Shown piece by piece: positions 7,452 to 16,267 of a stretch of DNA of 64,000 nt. The notes below the pieces were generated by a model. It did no database searches, had not been told where the DNA came from, and worked only from the letters and a program-made list of their open reading frames with translations. Each line of letters opens with the position of its first letter. The first letter of the stretch is position 1. The position numbers and the translations under genes are program-made. This DNA comes from Paracholeplasma morum (GTDB taxonomy: Bacteria; Bacillota_I; Bacilli_A; Acholeplasmatales; UBA5453), in assembly GCF_016907055.1 (NCBI RefSeq), contig NZ_JAFBBG010000006.1:29245-93244 (forward strand). The letters run 5' to 3'.

Positions 7452-9740
7452 CTATAAGAAATCCTCGTAAGGATTGATGTCAATAAATAAGTGTTTATAT
7501 TTTAGTTTAAGATTTCTTAATACTGGCGTTAAATCTAAACGCTTCGGTGCTTTAATCGTTAAGTTAGAATAAAATAAGCCATTTGCATAATGGATGAATG
7601 AATCACTTGGACCTAAGACTGTATACTGTGAATGTGTCTTAATGATATCCCTTTTTATTCTGTTTAGGGTTTCGTCTAGTTCATCTTCATTCTTATGTCC
7701 AAACCTAATTTGAACCATGTTCGTAAAAGGGGGGAAATGCCCCAGACGTCTGTTTTCAAGTTCCTGAGTATAAAACACTTCGTAAGGCTCACTTAGGGAT
7801 TCAAATACAAAATGATTCGGACTATACGTCTGTATTAGGCTAAGGCCATCCTGATAGCGTCCACTTCTGCCAATCATTTGTTTCAAGAGGTTATAGGTGT
7901 GTTCATTTGCCAAATAACTTGGTAGTTTAAGCCCAAGTTCAGCTAACATCACTGCACTTAGTGATACATCAAAATCATGCCCTTTGGCAATGAGTTGTGT
8001 CCCAATCAAAACATCATACTCTTTTTCTTTAAATAGGAAGAGCATCTCTTCTGCCTTCGTTTTATTAGCGACATCACTATCCAAACGAATGACTTTCTTT
8101 TGATTGAATGTTTCTTTAAATGACTGTTCTACTTGTTCAATGCCAGTTCCAACCGGTTTGATTTTATTGGAATTACAGGAAGGACAAGTGTTTCTGACTG
8201 GATAGTTTTTTCCACAGTGATGACATATTAGTTTGTTTTTTTGCTTGTGATAGACTAGGTTTGTCAAGCATGTATCACAGATTGGTACAAACCCACATTC
8301 TCTACACATCATAAAATTCGCATAGCCTCGTCTATTAACAAGAATCATCGCTTGTTCTTTAGGTTTAAGCCCGTTGATTCCTTTTTTTAGATCATTAGAA
8401 AACATCGATAAATTACCATTTAATAGTTCTTGTTTCATGTCAACAATTCGGATAGTTCTCAATGTGTTTCTGATTGATTTTTCTAATCCAAGATAAGTCA
8501 TTTTCCCCATCTGTGAATCATAGTATTGAACAATTGTTGGGGTAGCAGTTGATAAAATTAGGGGTAAATTCATTTGTCTAGATAACACTTGGGCAATTTC
8601 ATTTGAATCATATCTTGGTTGATTAGCTTCGATATAATTTGAATCATGACATTCATCGATTATGATTGCTCCAAGCTCTTTAAACGGCAAGAATAGTGCT
8701 TGTTTTGTCCCGATGATTACATTCGCATCGTTCTCTTTGATTGCACGCCAAGTGTCATATCGCTCTTGCGATGAGAGCTTAGAATGAATGATATAAACAT
8801 CCTCAAATGATAACTCAAAGTAAGCGGCCATTTGGAACACTTGGGTTACTTCTGGAACAATGATTAAAATAGGTTTATTCCCTAGTTTCTTCTTAACTTC
8901 AACAAATACTTCAGTTTTACCAGAACTTACCACTCCATGTAGTAAGAAGCGCTTATATTCTCCGATACTTTTACTTATTTCACTAATTGCATTCGTTTGT
9001 TCTTGTGTCAGTATGATGGACTCAGTTTTCTTTTGATACAATAAGCGACTCTTTCGCTTTTTTTCAACAAGATGATATGAAAGTACACCTTGTTCTAAAA
9101 GCGTATTTATTATACTTTTAGATATGCCTTCTTCTAGCAAACTAGATTCTTTATCGATACCACTTTTGATTAGCTGAATGATTTGTTGTCTTTTTTCAGT
9201 CAATACTTTCGGATGATTCTTGACACTATATTGTTTTTCATATTGGATGCTTTTTCGGTCTTTATAAGTGTCTACTAAAAGAAGCATACCTTCTTCAACT
9301 TGAGACTTAACTTTTTTCAATAATGACGGTGAGAGCTCATCTAGATAGACTGTCTTATTGGCAATCATTTCTGTCCAAAATGCATTACTCTTATCGGTTA
9401 GTAAGAGCTGTTTGCGATAATCCAGATGAAGTCCTAAAGGCACAATTAGGGAAAAAGCCATCGCTTTACTTACGAAAGATCTCGATTCAATATAGTCTAT
9501 AAGTTTAAGCTGGGAATCGTTCACGATTGGTGCCATATCTAGAACTGTTAATATCTCTTTGTTTGCATCAATAGAAGTCTTTGTAAGTTCAATGACTAAC
9601 CCAAGTCTTTTTTGATAACCAAAAGGTACATAAACACGCATGCCAACTTTTAAAATCCCTACCATACTGGAAGGGACTATGTAGTCATAGGTAGATTCAA
9701 TTTCTTGAGTTTTTAAATCAATAATGACTTTTGCAAACAT
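7452..9740 (-). CDS. priA: Primosomal replication restart helicase PriA
   Basis: Recognises stalled or repaired forks and reloads the replication machinery as a 3'-5' helicase. The 762 residues include an N-terminal DNA-binding domain, Walker A GVVSSGKT (about residue 269), Walker B IIIDECHDSNY, and a zinc-binding insert with eight cysteines (CRECGFVPICDTC, CHHCG, CPSC). The helicase C lobe has LIGTQLIAKGHDF and QMIGRSGR. The DEAH-like motif reads DECH where PriA usually has DEEH. It is first in the operon with fmt, pgpA and the membrane protein. GGTGATCGC precedes the ATG. Confidence 0.96.
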   Translation of the reverse strand: MFAKVIIDLKTQEIESTYDYIVPSSMVGILKVGMRVYVPFGYQKRLGLVIELTKTSIDANKEILTVLDMAPIVNDSQLKLIDYIESRSFVSKAMAFSLIVPLGLHLDYRKQLLLTDKSNAFWTEMIANKTVYLDELSPSLLKKVKSQVEEGMLLLVDTYKDRKSIQYEKQYSVKNHPKVLTEKRQQIIQLIKSGIDKESSLLEEGISKSIINTLLEQGVLSYHLVEKKRKSRLLYQKKTESIILTQEQTNAISEISKSIGEYKRFLLHGVVSSGKTEVFVEVKKKLGNKPILIIVPEVTQVFQMAAYFELSFEDVYIIHSKLSSQERYDTWRAIKENDANVIIGTKQALFLPFKELGAIIIDECHDSNYIEANQPRYDSNEIAQVLSRQMNLPLILSTATPTIVQYYDSQMGKMTYLGLEKSIRNTLRTIRIVDMKQELLNGNLSMFSNDLKKGINGLKPKEQAMILVNRRGYANFMMCRECGFVPICDTCLTNLVYHKQKNKLICHHCGKNYPVRNTCPSCNSNKIKPVGTGIEQVEQSFKETFNQKKVIRLDSDVANKTKAEEMLFLFKEKEYDVLIGTQLIAKGHDFDVSLSAVMLAELGLKLPSYLANEHTYNLLKQMIGRSGRYQDGLSLIQTYSPNHFVFESLSEPYEVFYTQELENRRLGHFPPFTNMVQIRFGHKNEDELDETLNRIKRDIIKTHSQYTVLGPSDSFIHYANGLFYSNLTIKAPKRLDLTPVLRNLKLKYKHLFIDINPYEDFL

Positions 9741-9845
9741 GCGATCACCACGTTAAAATTATATCATAAACCTCTATGGATAGAGGATTATTTTGTCTAG
9801 TAGGTATAAATGTTAATCCTTTAGAAAAGATACCTAAATGAAAAT

Positions 9846-9877
9846 GAACCCCTTCATCGATATTGACGAAGGGGTTC
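9846..9877 (-). terminator. Intrinsic terminator after the SPFH gene
   Basis: Perfect 10-bp stem GAACCCCTTC/GAAGGGGTTC on the minus strand, followed by ATTTTCATTT. It lies 14 bases after the stop of the SPFH gene. The rest of the 9741-9890 gap shows no other clear element. Confidence 0.8.
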
Positions 9878-9890
9878 AAGTTGCTTATGA

Positions 9891-10832
9891 TTACTTTTTA
9901 TCTTGAGTTGGTGAATCAGAGAATACTTCTTTACCAGCTGCTACCATACTTGCTAAACCTTGTAGTTCTGAAGGAATAATCAACTTAGTTGCTTGACCTT
10001 TAGATACTTCAACCATTGCTTCATAACCTTTCATGGTTAATACAGCATGATCTGCTTTAGCATCTTTTATCATTGCGATACCTTTTGCAGTAGCTTCTTG
10101 AACTCGTAAAATCGCTTCAGCTTCCCCAGTTGCACGAAGAATTGCAGATTCCTTTTGAGCTTCAGCTTCAAGAATTTGTGATAACTTGAACCCTTCGGCT
10201 TTTAGAATCGCACTTTGCTTTTCCCCTTCAGCAATCAGAATGCTTTGTCGTTTTTCACGTTCTGCACGCATTTGCTTTTCCATGGCTTCTCTAATGTCTT
10301 TTGGTGGAATAATGTTCTTTAACTCGACACGGATAACTTTTATCCCCCATGGATCGGTTGCTTCATCCAAAATAATACGCATTTTACCATTGATTAACTC
10401 ACGGCTAGTAAGTGCTTGGTCTAAATCAATCGCCCCAATGATATTACGTAACGTTGTTGCAGATAATGTTTCAAGTGCTCTATTAGGGTTATCTACACCA
10501 TAAGCAAATGCTTTTGGATCGGTAATTTGATAATAGACAACTGTATCGATTTGAATCGTAACATTATCTTTAGTAATAACCGGTTGTGGTGCATAATCGT
10601 TAACGATTTCTTTTAGCACTACTACTTTTGAAACGCGGTCTAAGAATGGGACTAACCAGTGAATACCGGTATTCCAAGTCGTGTAATAACGACCTAGTCT
10701 TTCAATAACCATCGATTGAGTTTGTCTAACAATTCTGACACTTGATAATGCAACCAAAAGTGCGACAACTAATAAAATCAACAAAATAACTAATACGACT
10801 GTACCTGGATTTGTTGCTAATACATTAAACAT
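9891..10832 (-). CDS. SPFH/band 7 (paraslipin-type) membrane protein
   Basis: Stomatin/prohibitin-like proteins form ring assemblies in the membrane and help organise or protect membrane proteins. This 313-residue protein has one N-terminal membrane helix (about residues 8-30). An SPFH domain follows (MVIERLGRYYTTWNTGIHW, then ITKDNVTIQIDTVVYYQITD), and then a long Ala/Glu-rich coiled coil (about 185-265, with EAEAQKESAILRATGEAEA). It lies 18 bases downstream of nfeD, the classical partner, which supports a membrane quality-control or microdomain role. AAGGAGAGA precedes the ATG. Confidence 0.92.
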   Translation of the reverse strand: MFNVLATNPGTVVLVILLILLVVALLVALSSVRIVRQTQSMVIERLGRYYTTWNTGIHWLVPFLDRVSKVVVLKEIVNDYAPQPVITKDNVTIQIDTVVYYQITDPKAFAYGVDNPNRALETLSATTLRNIIGAIDLDQALTSRELINGKMRIILDEATDPWGIKVIRVELKNIIPPKDIREAMEKQMRAEREKRQSILIAEGEKQSAILKAEGFKLSQILEAEAQKESAILRATGEAEAILRVQEATAKGIAMIKDAKADHAVLTMKGYEAMVEVSKGQATKLIIPSELQGLASMVAAGKEVFSDSPTQDKK

Positions 10833-10850
10833 GTTTATCTCTCCTTTTTT

Positions 10851-11303
10851 TTATATTTCTTCTTTTAAGACATCGACAAGAAGTTTATTTCCTACGATGT
10901 CGAGAATGACGACTCTTGTGCCTTGAATAATTGGCGTTTTTGAAGTTGAGAATGCAGTCCAAACTTGAGAATTAACTTTAACTTCACCTTTGCCATCAAA
11001 AGGTATTTCTGTGGTTACAATCCCGTGCATGCCAATCATACGGTCTGCATTGGTCCTAATAACCTCTTTATCCATGAACCGTTTACTAAGTGGTCTAGTG
11101 GCAAATAACAATACAAGTGAAACAACAATGAAGATTGCAAATTGATAGACAATCCATACACCAAGCGCAGCAGCAACCAGTGCAGCTACAGCCCCAATAG
11201 TAAACCAAATCGTTACAAGATCAGATGTTTCAAGTTCCACTACAATCGTGCCAACTAGAACCACAGACCAAATAATTATCATTAATACTTCATTTGGACT
11301 CAT
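10851..11303 (-). CDS. NfeD family protein
   Basis: A 150-residue protein with three membrane segments (about residues 7-23, 28-46 and 50-68) and a C-terminal OB-fold domain (about 85-145, IGMHGIVTTEIPFDGKGEVKVN), as in short NfeD proteins that partner with SPFH proteins. No serine-protease domain is present, so this is the short NfeD1b type. Its ATG overlaps the stop of the upstream small gene by 4 bases, and it is followed directly by the SPFH gene. GGAGG lies 7 bases before the start. Confidence 0.88.
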   Translation of the reverse strand: MSPNEVLMIIIWSVVLVGTIVVELETSDLVTIWFTIGAVAALVAAALGVWIVYQFAIFIVVSLVLLFATRPLSKRFMDKEVIRTNADRMIGMHGIVTTEIPFDGKGEVKVNSQVWTAFSTSKTPIIQGTRVVILDIVGNKLLVDVLKEEI

Positions 11304-11683
11304 GCCTTAACCTCCTCATCTAAATCAACTATTAATAGTTTCTCGGTCCCAGACCATTTAGCGCGAAACTTATAGTTGTTATTGTTTAAAAAATCAAAAT
11401 TAGTCAACACGCTTATATCGCTTATGACTTTTTTACTGCTAATTCTGCCGTAACTCTTTTTAATCGCTACATCCAGTAAGTGGTTCTTATTAACATCCCC
11501 ACGCATTGCTTCTTCTTTGTTTAGATTTTTAATGACAACGCGTCTTTTTTCTTTATCTATACCCACAATTACTTTATAGGCATCCACGAAATAGGATGCA
11601 GCTACTTTATTCAAAGTGATGTTTGAATCATAAAACGTCACTGTTCCCAAAGTGTCCTTGGGCATAATCCATTCTATAGCCAT
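11300..11683 (-). CDS. Unknown 127-aa protein upstream of nfeD
   Basis: Not recognised. From the ATG at 11683 (AGGAGGG 6 bases upstream; the frame itself continues to 11731) it encodes a soluble, mixed alpha/beta-looking protein. It begins MAIEWIMPKDTLGTVTFYDS and has no membrane helix, signal peptide or cysteines. Basic patches (VGIDKEKRRVVIKNLNK) and an acidic end are visible. It is the first gene of a tight three-gene unit with nfeD (4-base overlap) and the SPFH gene, so a role connected with that membrane complex is plausible but unproven. Confidence 0.7.
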   Translation of the reverse strand: MAIEWIMPKDTLGTVTFYDSNITLNKVAASYFVDAYKVIVGIDKEKRRVVIKNLNKEEAMRGDVNKNHLLDVAIKKSYGRISSKKVISDISVLTNFDFLNNNNYKFRAKWSGTEKLLIVDLDEEVKA

Positions 11684-11782
11684 ATGTTTCCCTCCTACAC
11701 TCTTATTATACACTATTTTTGGATTTTTCAATACACTTTTTGAATTTATTTGAATTTATTAAAACAGAATTGATTTTGAAAA

Positions 11783-11804
11783 AACCACCAAATTATTGGT
11801 GGTT
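11783..11804 (-). terminator. Intrinsic terminator after rbfA
   Basis: Minus-strand stem AACCACCAA/TTGGTGGTT followed by TTTTTC, directly after the rbfA stop. It closes the rimP-nusA-infB operon. Confidence 0.85.
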
Positions 11805-11812
11805 AATCTATA

Positions 11813-12157
11813 TTATTGAACACTCTTTAAGAGTTTATCGATCTTGTTACCATAGGCTAGAGCTTCATCGTATTTAAAGATAAGTTCTGGCATTTTTCTT
11901 AAGTTATTCACTTTAATCGCAAGTTCTTTACGAATTTGCTTATTAATCTTATCGAGATTGGCTTGTGCCTTATTGATGACTTCAGGGTCATCATTAAGGA
12001 TTGTATAGTATACAGTCGCATAAGATAAGTCTCTTGTGATTTTAACTTCTGTGATGTTATAGTAATTAATTTCTTGGCTCTTATTTTCTTTATTGACAAT
12101 GATTGCCAGTTCACGTTGAACAAGTGAATTTAATCTTTCAATAGATAGACTTGACAT
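11813..12157 (-). CDS. rbfA: Ribosome-binding factor A
   Basis: Binds the immature 30S subunit and assists 16S rRNA 5'-end maturation. At 114 residues it has the KH-like fold length of the family. It begins with the typical SIERLNSLVQRELAIIVNK and contains VKITRDLSYATVYYTI in the middle and LRKMPELIFKYDEAL near the end. It begins 2 bases after the infB stop, in the conserved infB-rbfA order, and is the last gene of the operon. Confidence 0.95.
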   Translation of the reverse strand: MSSLSIERLNSLVQRELAIIVNKENKSQEINYYNITEVKITRDLSYATVYYTILNDDPEVINKAQANLDKINKQIRKELAIKVNNLRKMPELIFKYDEALAYGNKIDKLLKSVQ

Positions 12158-12159
12158 AC

Positions 12160-13983
12160 TTAAACACGCTCCACTTCTTTTTCGATTGATGCTTCGATAA
12201 TGTCTGCTTCCTTAATGTCGTTATACCCTTCAATAGAAATACCACATTCATAGCCGGCTTTAACTTCTTTAACTTCGTCTTTAAAACGTTTTAAAGTGTC
12301 CATTTTGCCTTCATAAACTACAATACCTTCTCTAATTACTCTAACTAAGGAGTTTCTTTCGATAACGCCATCTGTTACATAACAACCGGCAACTGTACCG
12401 ACTTTAGAAATCTTGAATATGTTTCTTACAACAGCTTGACCTGTTACAACTTCTTCAAATTCTGGTGCTAACATACCTGTTAAAGCAGCTTCAATGTCTT
12501 CAATTGCCTTATAAATAATATTATAAAGTCTAATTTCAACACCTTGTTGTTTTGCTGTTTCGCGTACACTTGAGGTTGGTCTTACGTTGAATCCGATAAT
12601 GATTGCATTTGAGGCGTTTGCTAACGATACGTCTGATTCAGTGATTGCACCAACAGATGAACGGATCACGTTAACGTGTAATCCCTCAATGTTAATCTTT
12701 TCTAAAGAGCCCTTCAATGCTTCGATTGAGCCTTGAGTGTCTCCTTTAATAATTAGAATGAGTTCTTTTTGTTCAGCTTCTGCTTGTTCCATCATGGACA
12801 TTAGTGAAGCTTTCTTTTGTTTTTGAAGTTCGCCTTCTCTGGTTCTTGCTAATCTTTCTTCAGCAATTTGACGCGCTTGACGTTCATCTTCAATCGCAAC
12901 AAAGATATCCCCAGCAAGAGGCATATCATAAAGACCAGTGATTTCTACTGGTTGAGAAGGAATAGCTCCATCAAAACGACGTTTTGTGTCATCATTCATG
13001 GTTCTAACCTTACCATAAGTATTACCCGCAACGATGTTGTCTCCAACTTTTAATGTTCCGTTTGTAACGATTACGGTTGCTACGACACCTCTACCTTTAT
13101 CTAGTCTAGCTTCAATGACAGTACCACTGGCTAAACGATTAGGATTGGCTTTATACTCTTCAATTTCTGAAACCAGTTGAATGACTTCAAGTAATGTATC
13201 TATGCCTTTGTTCTTTAACGCTGATACTTCAACATACGGTGTATCGCCACCCCATGCTTCTGGTACTAATCCAAGTTTAGATAGTTCAGTCATAACAAAC
13301 TCAGGATTGGCAGACGGTTTATCCATCTTATTAACTGCAACAATAATCTTTACGCCTGCTGCTTGAGCATGTTGTAAAGCTTCTACTGTTTGAGGCATCA
13401 CGCCGTCATCTGCAGCTACTACTAATACGCAAAGGTCTGTAACTTTAGCACCACGTGCTCTCATTTCTGTGAAAGCGGCGTGACCTGGAGTATCAATGAA
13501 TGTAATTAATTCACCATTTTTTTCTACTTGGTAAGCCCCGATGTGTTGGGTAATTCCACCTGCTTCACCTTGGACAACTCTTGAGTGTCTAATGGTGTCT
13601 AGGAGGGTTGTTTTACCGTGGTCTACGTGACCCATTACGGTTACGATTGGTGCACGTTTTACTAAATCTTCTTCTTTATCTTCAAATTTCATTTCATCAA
13701 ATCTAGTTACGTCTGTAATGACTTCATCTTGAATTTTGAAGCCCATATCATCCGCAATTAGTTCAATGGTATCTCTATCAATCGATTGATTGACTGAAGT
13801 CATCACACCAAGCATCATTAATTTCTTTATGATTTCAGCGTTTGAGATGCCTAATGACTCAGCAACCTCCGATACTTTCATATTTGGTTTGTAAATCACC
13901 GTCTTACCCTTGGATGTATTAACATCTTTTCTAGGGATATTGGACGTTCTAACGTCTTTTTTTGTTGTAGGACGTTTCTTCAT
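12160..13983 (-). CDS. infB: Translation initiation factor IF-2
   Basis: GTPase that positions initiator fMet-tRNA on the 30S subunit and promotes subunit joining. The 607-residue form has only a short N-terminal region, with an IF2_N domain at about residues 32-80 ([20 protein letters not shown]). The G domain has [12 protein letters not shown] (about 117), DTPGH and NKMDKP, followed by the OB-like and C-terminal tRNA-binding domains. Compared with Bacillus IF-2 (over 700 aa) the variable N-terminus is strongly reduced, as is common in Mollicutes. It lies between ylxQ and rbfA in the standard nusA-infB operon. Confidence 0.97.
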   Translation of the reverse strand: MKKRPTTKKDVRTSNIPRKDVNTSKGKTVIYKPNMKVSEVAESLGISNAEIIKKLMMLGVMTSVNQSIDRDTIELIADDMGFKIQDEVITDVTRFDEMKFEDKEEDLVKRAPIVTVMGHVDHGKTTLLDTIRHSRVVQGEAGGITQHIGAYQVEKNGELITFIDTPGHAAFTEMRARGAKVTDLCVLVVAADDGVMPQTVEALQHAQAAGVKIIVAVNKMDKPSANPEFVMTELSKLGLVPEAWGGDTPYVEVSALKNKGIDTLLEVIQLVSEIEEYKANPNRLASGTVIEARLDKGRGVVATVIVTNGTLKVGDNIVAGNTYGKVRTMNDDTKRRFDGAIPSQPVEITGLYDMPLAGDIFVAIEDERQARQIAEERLARTREGELQKQKKASLMSMMEQAEAEQKELILIIKGDTQGSIEALKGSLEKINIEGLHVNVIRSSVGAITESDVSLANASNAIIIGFNVRPTSSVRETAKQQGVEIRLYNIIYKAIEDIEAALTGMLAPEFEEVVTGQAVVRNIFKISKVGTVAGCYVTDGVIERNSLVRVIREGIVVYEGKMDTLKRFKDEVKEVKAGYECGISIEGYNDIKEADIIEASIEKEVERV

Positions 13984-13997
13984 AGTATCACTTCCTT

Positions 13998-14276
13998 TTA
14001 TTTTTTAAACATATTACTAAACCCCTGATCTGTGATAGCAAGTGCTTTTATGTTTGATTTCCCGACTGCTTTGGATAAGGTGGCAGTGTCGAATATCTCT
14101 AGGACTTCGACCCCATAGAACTTAGCCTTATCGCGAACTTTCTTCTTTGTATTGTCTGCCGCATCGTTGGCAAGAAATACAAGTTTTGCAGATTTATTAC
14201 GAATTGCTTCAATAGCAAATTCTGTCCCTAATTTAGCCTTTCCTGCAACTAAGGCTAAACCAATACGGCTAGGCAT
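13998..14276 (-). CDS. ylxQ: L7Ae-family ribosomal protein YlxQ
   Basis: A 92-residue RNA-binding protein of the L7Ae/L30e/S12e/Gadd45 fold, which binds kink-turn-type RNA. The sequence [20 protein letters not shown] and the [16 protein letters not shown] loop are typical. It overlaps ylxR by 8 bases and precedes infB by 14, which is the conserved ylxR-ylxQ-infB order of Firmicutes. A role in ribosome assembly or RNase P binding is inferred from the family. Confidence 0.9.
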   Translation of the reverse strand: MPSRIGLALVAGKAKLGTEFAIEAIRNKSAKLVFLANDAADNTKKKVRDKAKFYGVEVLEIFDTATLSKAVGKSNIKALAITDQGFSNMFKK

Positions 14277-14535
14277 TTGGGATTAGCGCCATAAGCGCTT
14301 CATATACTTCATCTGGCACTGTTACTTCTAGTTTTTTATCCAGTGCTTTTGTCTTTTTAGCTTTTTCAATTACTTCTTTAGAAAGGATTAGGTATGCCCC
14401 TCTTCCGGGTGCTTTACCTTTCAAATCCACGCTTACTATGCCCTCTTTGGTTGCAGCCACACGAATCAGTTCCTTCTTTGGACGTAGTTCTTTAGTGACC
14501 ACACAAGTACGCATTGGAATTTTCTTTTCTTTCAT
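14269..14535 (-). CDS. ylxR: YlxR (DUF448) RNA-binding protein
   Basis: An 88-residue basic protein of the YlxR family, with the signature RTCVVTKELRPKKELIRV near the start and GKAPGRGAYL in the middle. It is a nucleoid- or RNA-associated small protein whose exact role is unsettled; reported partners in Bacillus include RNase P. It sits between nusA (12 bases upstream) and ylxQ (overlap). GGAGGAATTCC precedes the ATG. Confidence 0.92.
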   Translation of the reverse strand: MKEKKIPMRTCVVTKELRPKKELIRVAATKEGIVSVDLKGKAPGRGAYLILSKEVIEKAKKTKALDKKLEVTVPDEVYEALMALIPNA

Positions 14536-14547
14536 TGGAATTCCTCC

Positions 14548-15624
14548 TTAAAAAATGATACCTTCGGCATCAGCCATTGAGGCGCTCTTAATGTCAATCT
14601 TCCAGTTAATAGCTTGAACGGCAAGTTTAACGTTTTGGCCTGCTTTACCAATTGCTAGAGACAATTTATCATCCGCAACAACTGCCAATGCAGTACGTTT
14701 AATTGGGTTAATTTGGGTAACCGCAAGCACTTCTGCTGGTTGTAGGGAGTTGGCAATTAAGTCTCTTTCGTTAGTGCTCCATAAGAATAAGTCCACTTTT
14801 TCTCCAGATAATGCTCTAACGATTTCTTTAATACGAGATGAGTTTTCACCGATACATGCCCCGATTGCATCTACGTTTTTGTCATTTGACATTACGCCGA
14901 CTTTTGTGCGGTCACCTGCATCTCTGGCAATACCCATAATCTCAACAGTACCATCTTTGATTTCCGGAATAAGGTTTTCAAATAAACGTTTGACTAGGCT
15001 CTTATCAAGTCTAGTAACCAATACTTTAGGCCCTTTAGTCTTCATTTCAACACTTGCGATAAATACTTTGATAGACTCACCGACTACAAACTTATCAGTT
15101 GGTAGTGCTTCTCTTTTTGGAAGTAAAGTCGTGAGTTCTTTACCTAAGTCAAGACGGTAATAATCATCATCTTCGCCAATGACTTTCGCAATAACCATTT
15201 CTTTTTCTCTTTCTTTGAAATAGTTATAGACATTGTCTTTTTCAATACTCTTTAAGTGTTGATTTAAGACATTCTTTAAGTTTACAACCGCTGTTTGAGA
15301 AAACTCTTTAGGGTTAATCGACTCTTCTAAGATATCGCCTACTTTAATTCTTGATTTGATCTTCTTAGCATCTGAAAGCTTCATTTGTTTTAATGTTGGA
15401 TCTGCTTCTAAATCAAACCCCTCATCAGATACAACTAAGTGTTGTTCATATACCATGATTTCATTCTTTTCAGGGTTTAATTCTACTCTACAAGATGCAT
15501 GCCCCCTGCTTTTCTTAAATGCGACGACCATGCCTTTAACAAAAGCATCGGTAATCATTTCTACTGGAATATTTCTTTCATCTGCGATTACTTCTAACAA
15601 TCTAAAAAACTCTTTACTTACCAT
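14548..15624 (-). CDS. nusA: Transcription termination/antitermination factor NusA
   Basis: Binds RNA polymerase and nascent RNA and modulates pausing, intrinsic termination and antitermination. The 358 residues comprise the N-terminal polymerase-binding domain (1-125), an S1 domain (about 130-205) and two KH domains (GACIGENSSRIKEIVRALSG and AIGKAGQNVKLAVQAINWKI). There are no C-terminal acidic repeats, as in other Firmicutes and Mollicutes. It is second in the operon after rimP (13-base gap). A terminator-like hairpin in the operon leader offers a route to NusA autoregulation, as described for Bacillus. Confidence 0.96.
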   Translation of the reverse strand: MVSKEFFRLLEVIADERNIPVEMITDAFVKGMVVAFKKSRGHASCRVELNPEKNEIMVYEQHLVVSDEGFDLEADPTLKQMKLSDAKKIKSRIKVGDILEESINPKEFSQTAVVNLKNVLNQHLKSIEKDNVYNYFKEREKEMVIAKVIGEDDDYYRLDLGKELTTLLPKREALPTDKFVVGESIKVFIASVEMKTKGPKVLVTRLDKSLVKRLFENLIPEIKDGTVEIMGIARDAGDRTKVGVMSNDKNVDAIGACIGENSSRIKEIVRALSGEKVDLFLWSTNERDLIANSLQPAEVLAVTQINPIKRTALAVVADDKLSLAIGKAGQNVKLAVQAINWKIDIKSASMADAEGIIF

Positions 15625-15637
15625 TTATTTAATCCTC

Positions 15638-16078
15638 CTAAAACTTAATGGCTAGACGAATTGATTTCACGTCATTGTATGAAATGTATAATTTTTTCAA
15701 GCGCCCTTTGATGTTCACTTGAAACTCTAAGACTTCATCTGTGATGCTTAACAAATACCCATCTGAATCAATATCGTTTGCAACAATGTGCACATAGGCA
15801 CCTATATGCTTGGATACTTCTTCTAGATTTCTAAGTGGACGCTCTGCCCCAGGCGAAGAAACTTCCAAATAGTAATTAGGGTCAAATATATCCTCGGATA
15901 GTTTTTCACTAATGGTTTCATTTACGACCCCAAGATGATCGCTAGATAAATCTTTTCCATCCACGATGACTTCTAAAATGTTTTCACCAAATTCCTTTTT
16001 AGTTCTTAAGCTAAACAGGGATAACTCGTGAGCGTCCAAAACGCCTTTTATAATCTCTTCGATGTGTTTTAAGTTCAT
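15638..16078 (-). CDS. rimP: Ribosome maturation factor RimP
   Basis: Helps 30S subunit assembly. The 146-residue product has the family features SLRTKKEFGENILEVIVDG, the YYLEVSSPGAERPLRN signature (about residues 71-86) and a C-terminal Sm-like domain. It is the first gene of rimP-nusA-ylxR-ylxQ-infB-rbfA. AAGGAGG lies about 6 bases before the ATG, and the promoter is at 16145-16173. Confidence 0.95.
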   Translation of the reverse strand: MNLKHIEEIIKGVLDAHELSLFSLRTKKEFGENILEVIVDGKDLSSDHLGVVNETISEKLSEDIFDPNYYLEVSSPGAERPLRNLEEVSKHIGAYVHIVANDIDSDGYLLSITDEVLEFQVNIKGRLKKLYISYNDVKSIRLAIKF

Positions 16079-16100
16079 AAAATCCTCCTTAGTTTTAACT

Positions 16101-16128
16101 AATAAAATGAGTGGAAATTAATCCACTC
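16101..16128 (-). terminator. Terminator-like hairpin in the rimP-nusA leader
   Basis: Minus-strand stem GAGTGGA/TCCACTC with a six-base loop, followed by ATTTTATT, lies between the promoter and the rimP ribosome binding site. A terminator before the first gene implies attenuation. The Bacillus nusA operon leader is known to contain a NusA-dependent terminator, so autoregulation is a reasonable inference. Confidence 0.65.
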
Positions 16129-16144
16129 AGCTTTTACGTTAGAT

Positions 16145-16173
16145 ATTATATCATAATATAGTCTTCTTTACAA
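16145..16173 (-). promoter_or_regulatory. Promoter of the rimP-nusA-infB operon
   Basis: TTGTAA (16168-16173) and TATAAT (16145-16150) on the minus strand with an exact 17-base spacer, about 70 bases before rimP. It is divergent from the zinc operon promoter. Confidence 0.8.
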
Positions 16174-16195
16174 CTTAAAAACCACAGTTTTCATG

Positions 16196-16220
16196 ATTGC
16201 AAATGCAAATCGTTTGCAAT
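16196..16220 (+). promoter_or_regulatory. Palindromic operator, probable Zur box, of the znu operon
   Basis: Two nested dyads share one centre region: ATTGCAAA (16196-16203) with TTTGCAAT (16213-16220), and TGCAAA (16204-16209), TCG, TTTGCA (16213-16218). The right arm covers the -35 box of the zinc operon promoter, so a bound repressor would block polymerase. A Fur-family regulator is encoded at the end of the same operon. Assignment to Zur is inference. Confidence 0.7.
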
Positions 16221-16241
16221 TAGAATAAAGGGGTGTATAAT
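16214..16241 (+). promoter_or_regulatory. Promoter of the znuACB-zur operon
   Basis: TTGCAA (16214-16219) and TATAAT (16236-16241) with a 16-base spacer, about 26 bases before the znuA start and overlapped by the palindrome. Confidence 0.8.
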
Positions 16242-16267
16242 GATAAGTACGTAAGGAGTTTTAAAGC

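Noticed and set aside
14750..15160. 136-codon plus-strand ORF opposite nusA
   Set aside because: Complete overlap with nusA in antisense and low-complexity Ser/Leu composition.
16196..16220. Site as an intrinsic terminator of the rimP operon or znu leader
   Set aside because: The dyad is AT-rich, without a T-run after it, and it overlaps a -35 box, so an operator reading fits better.
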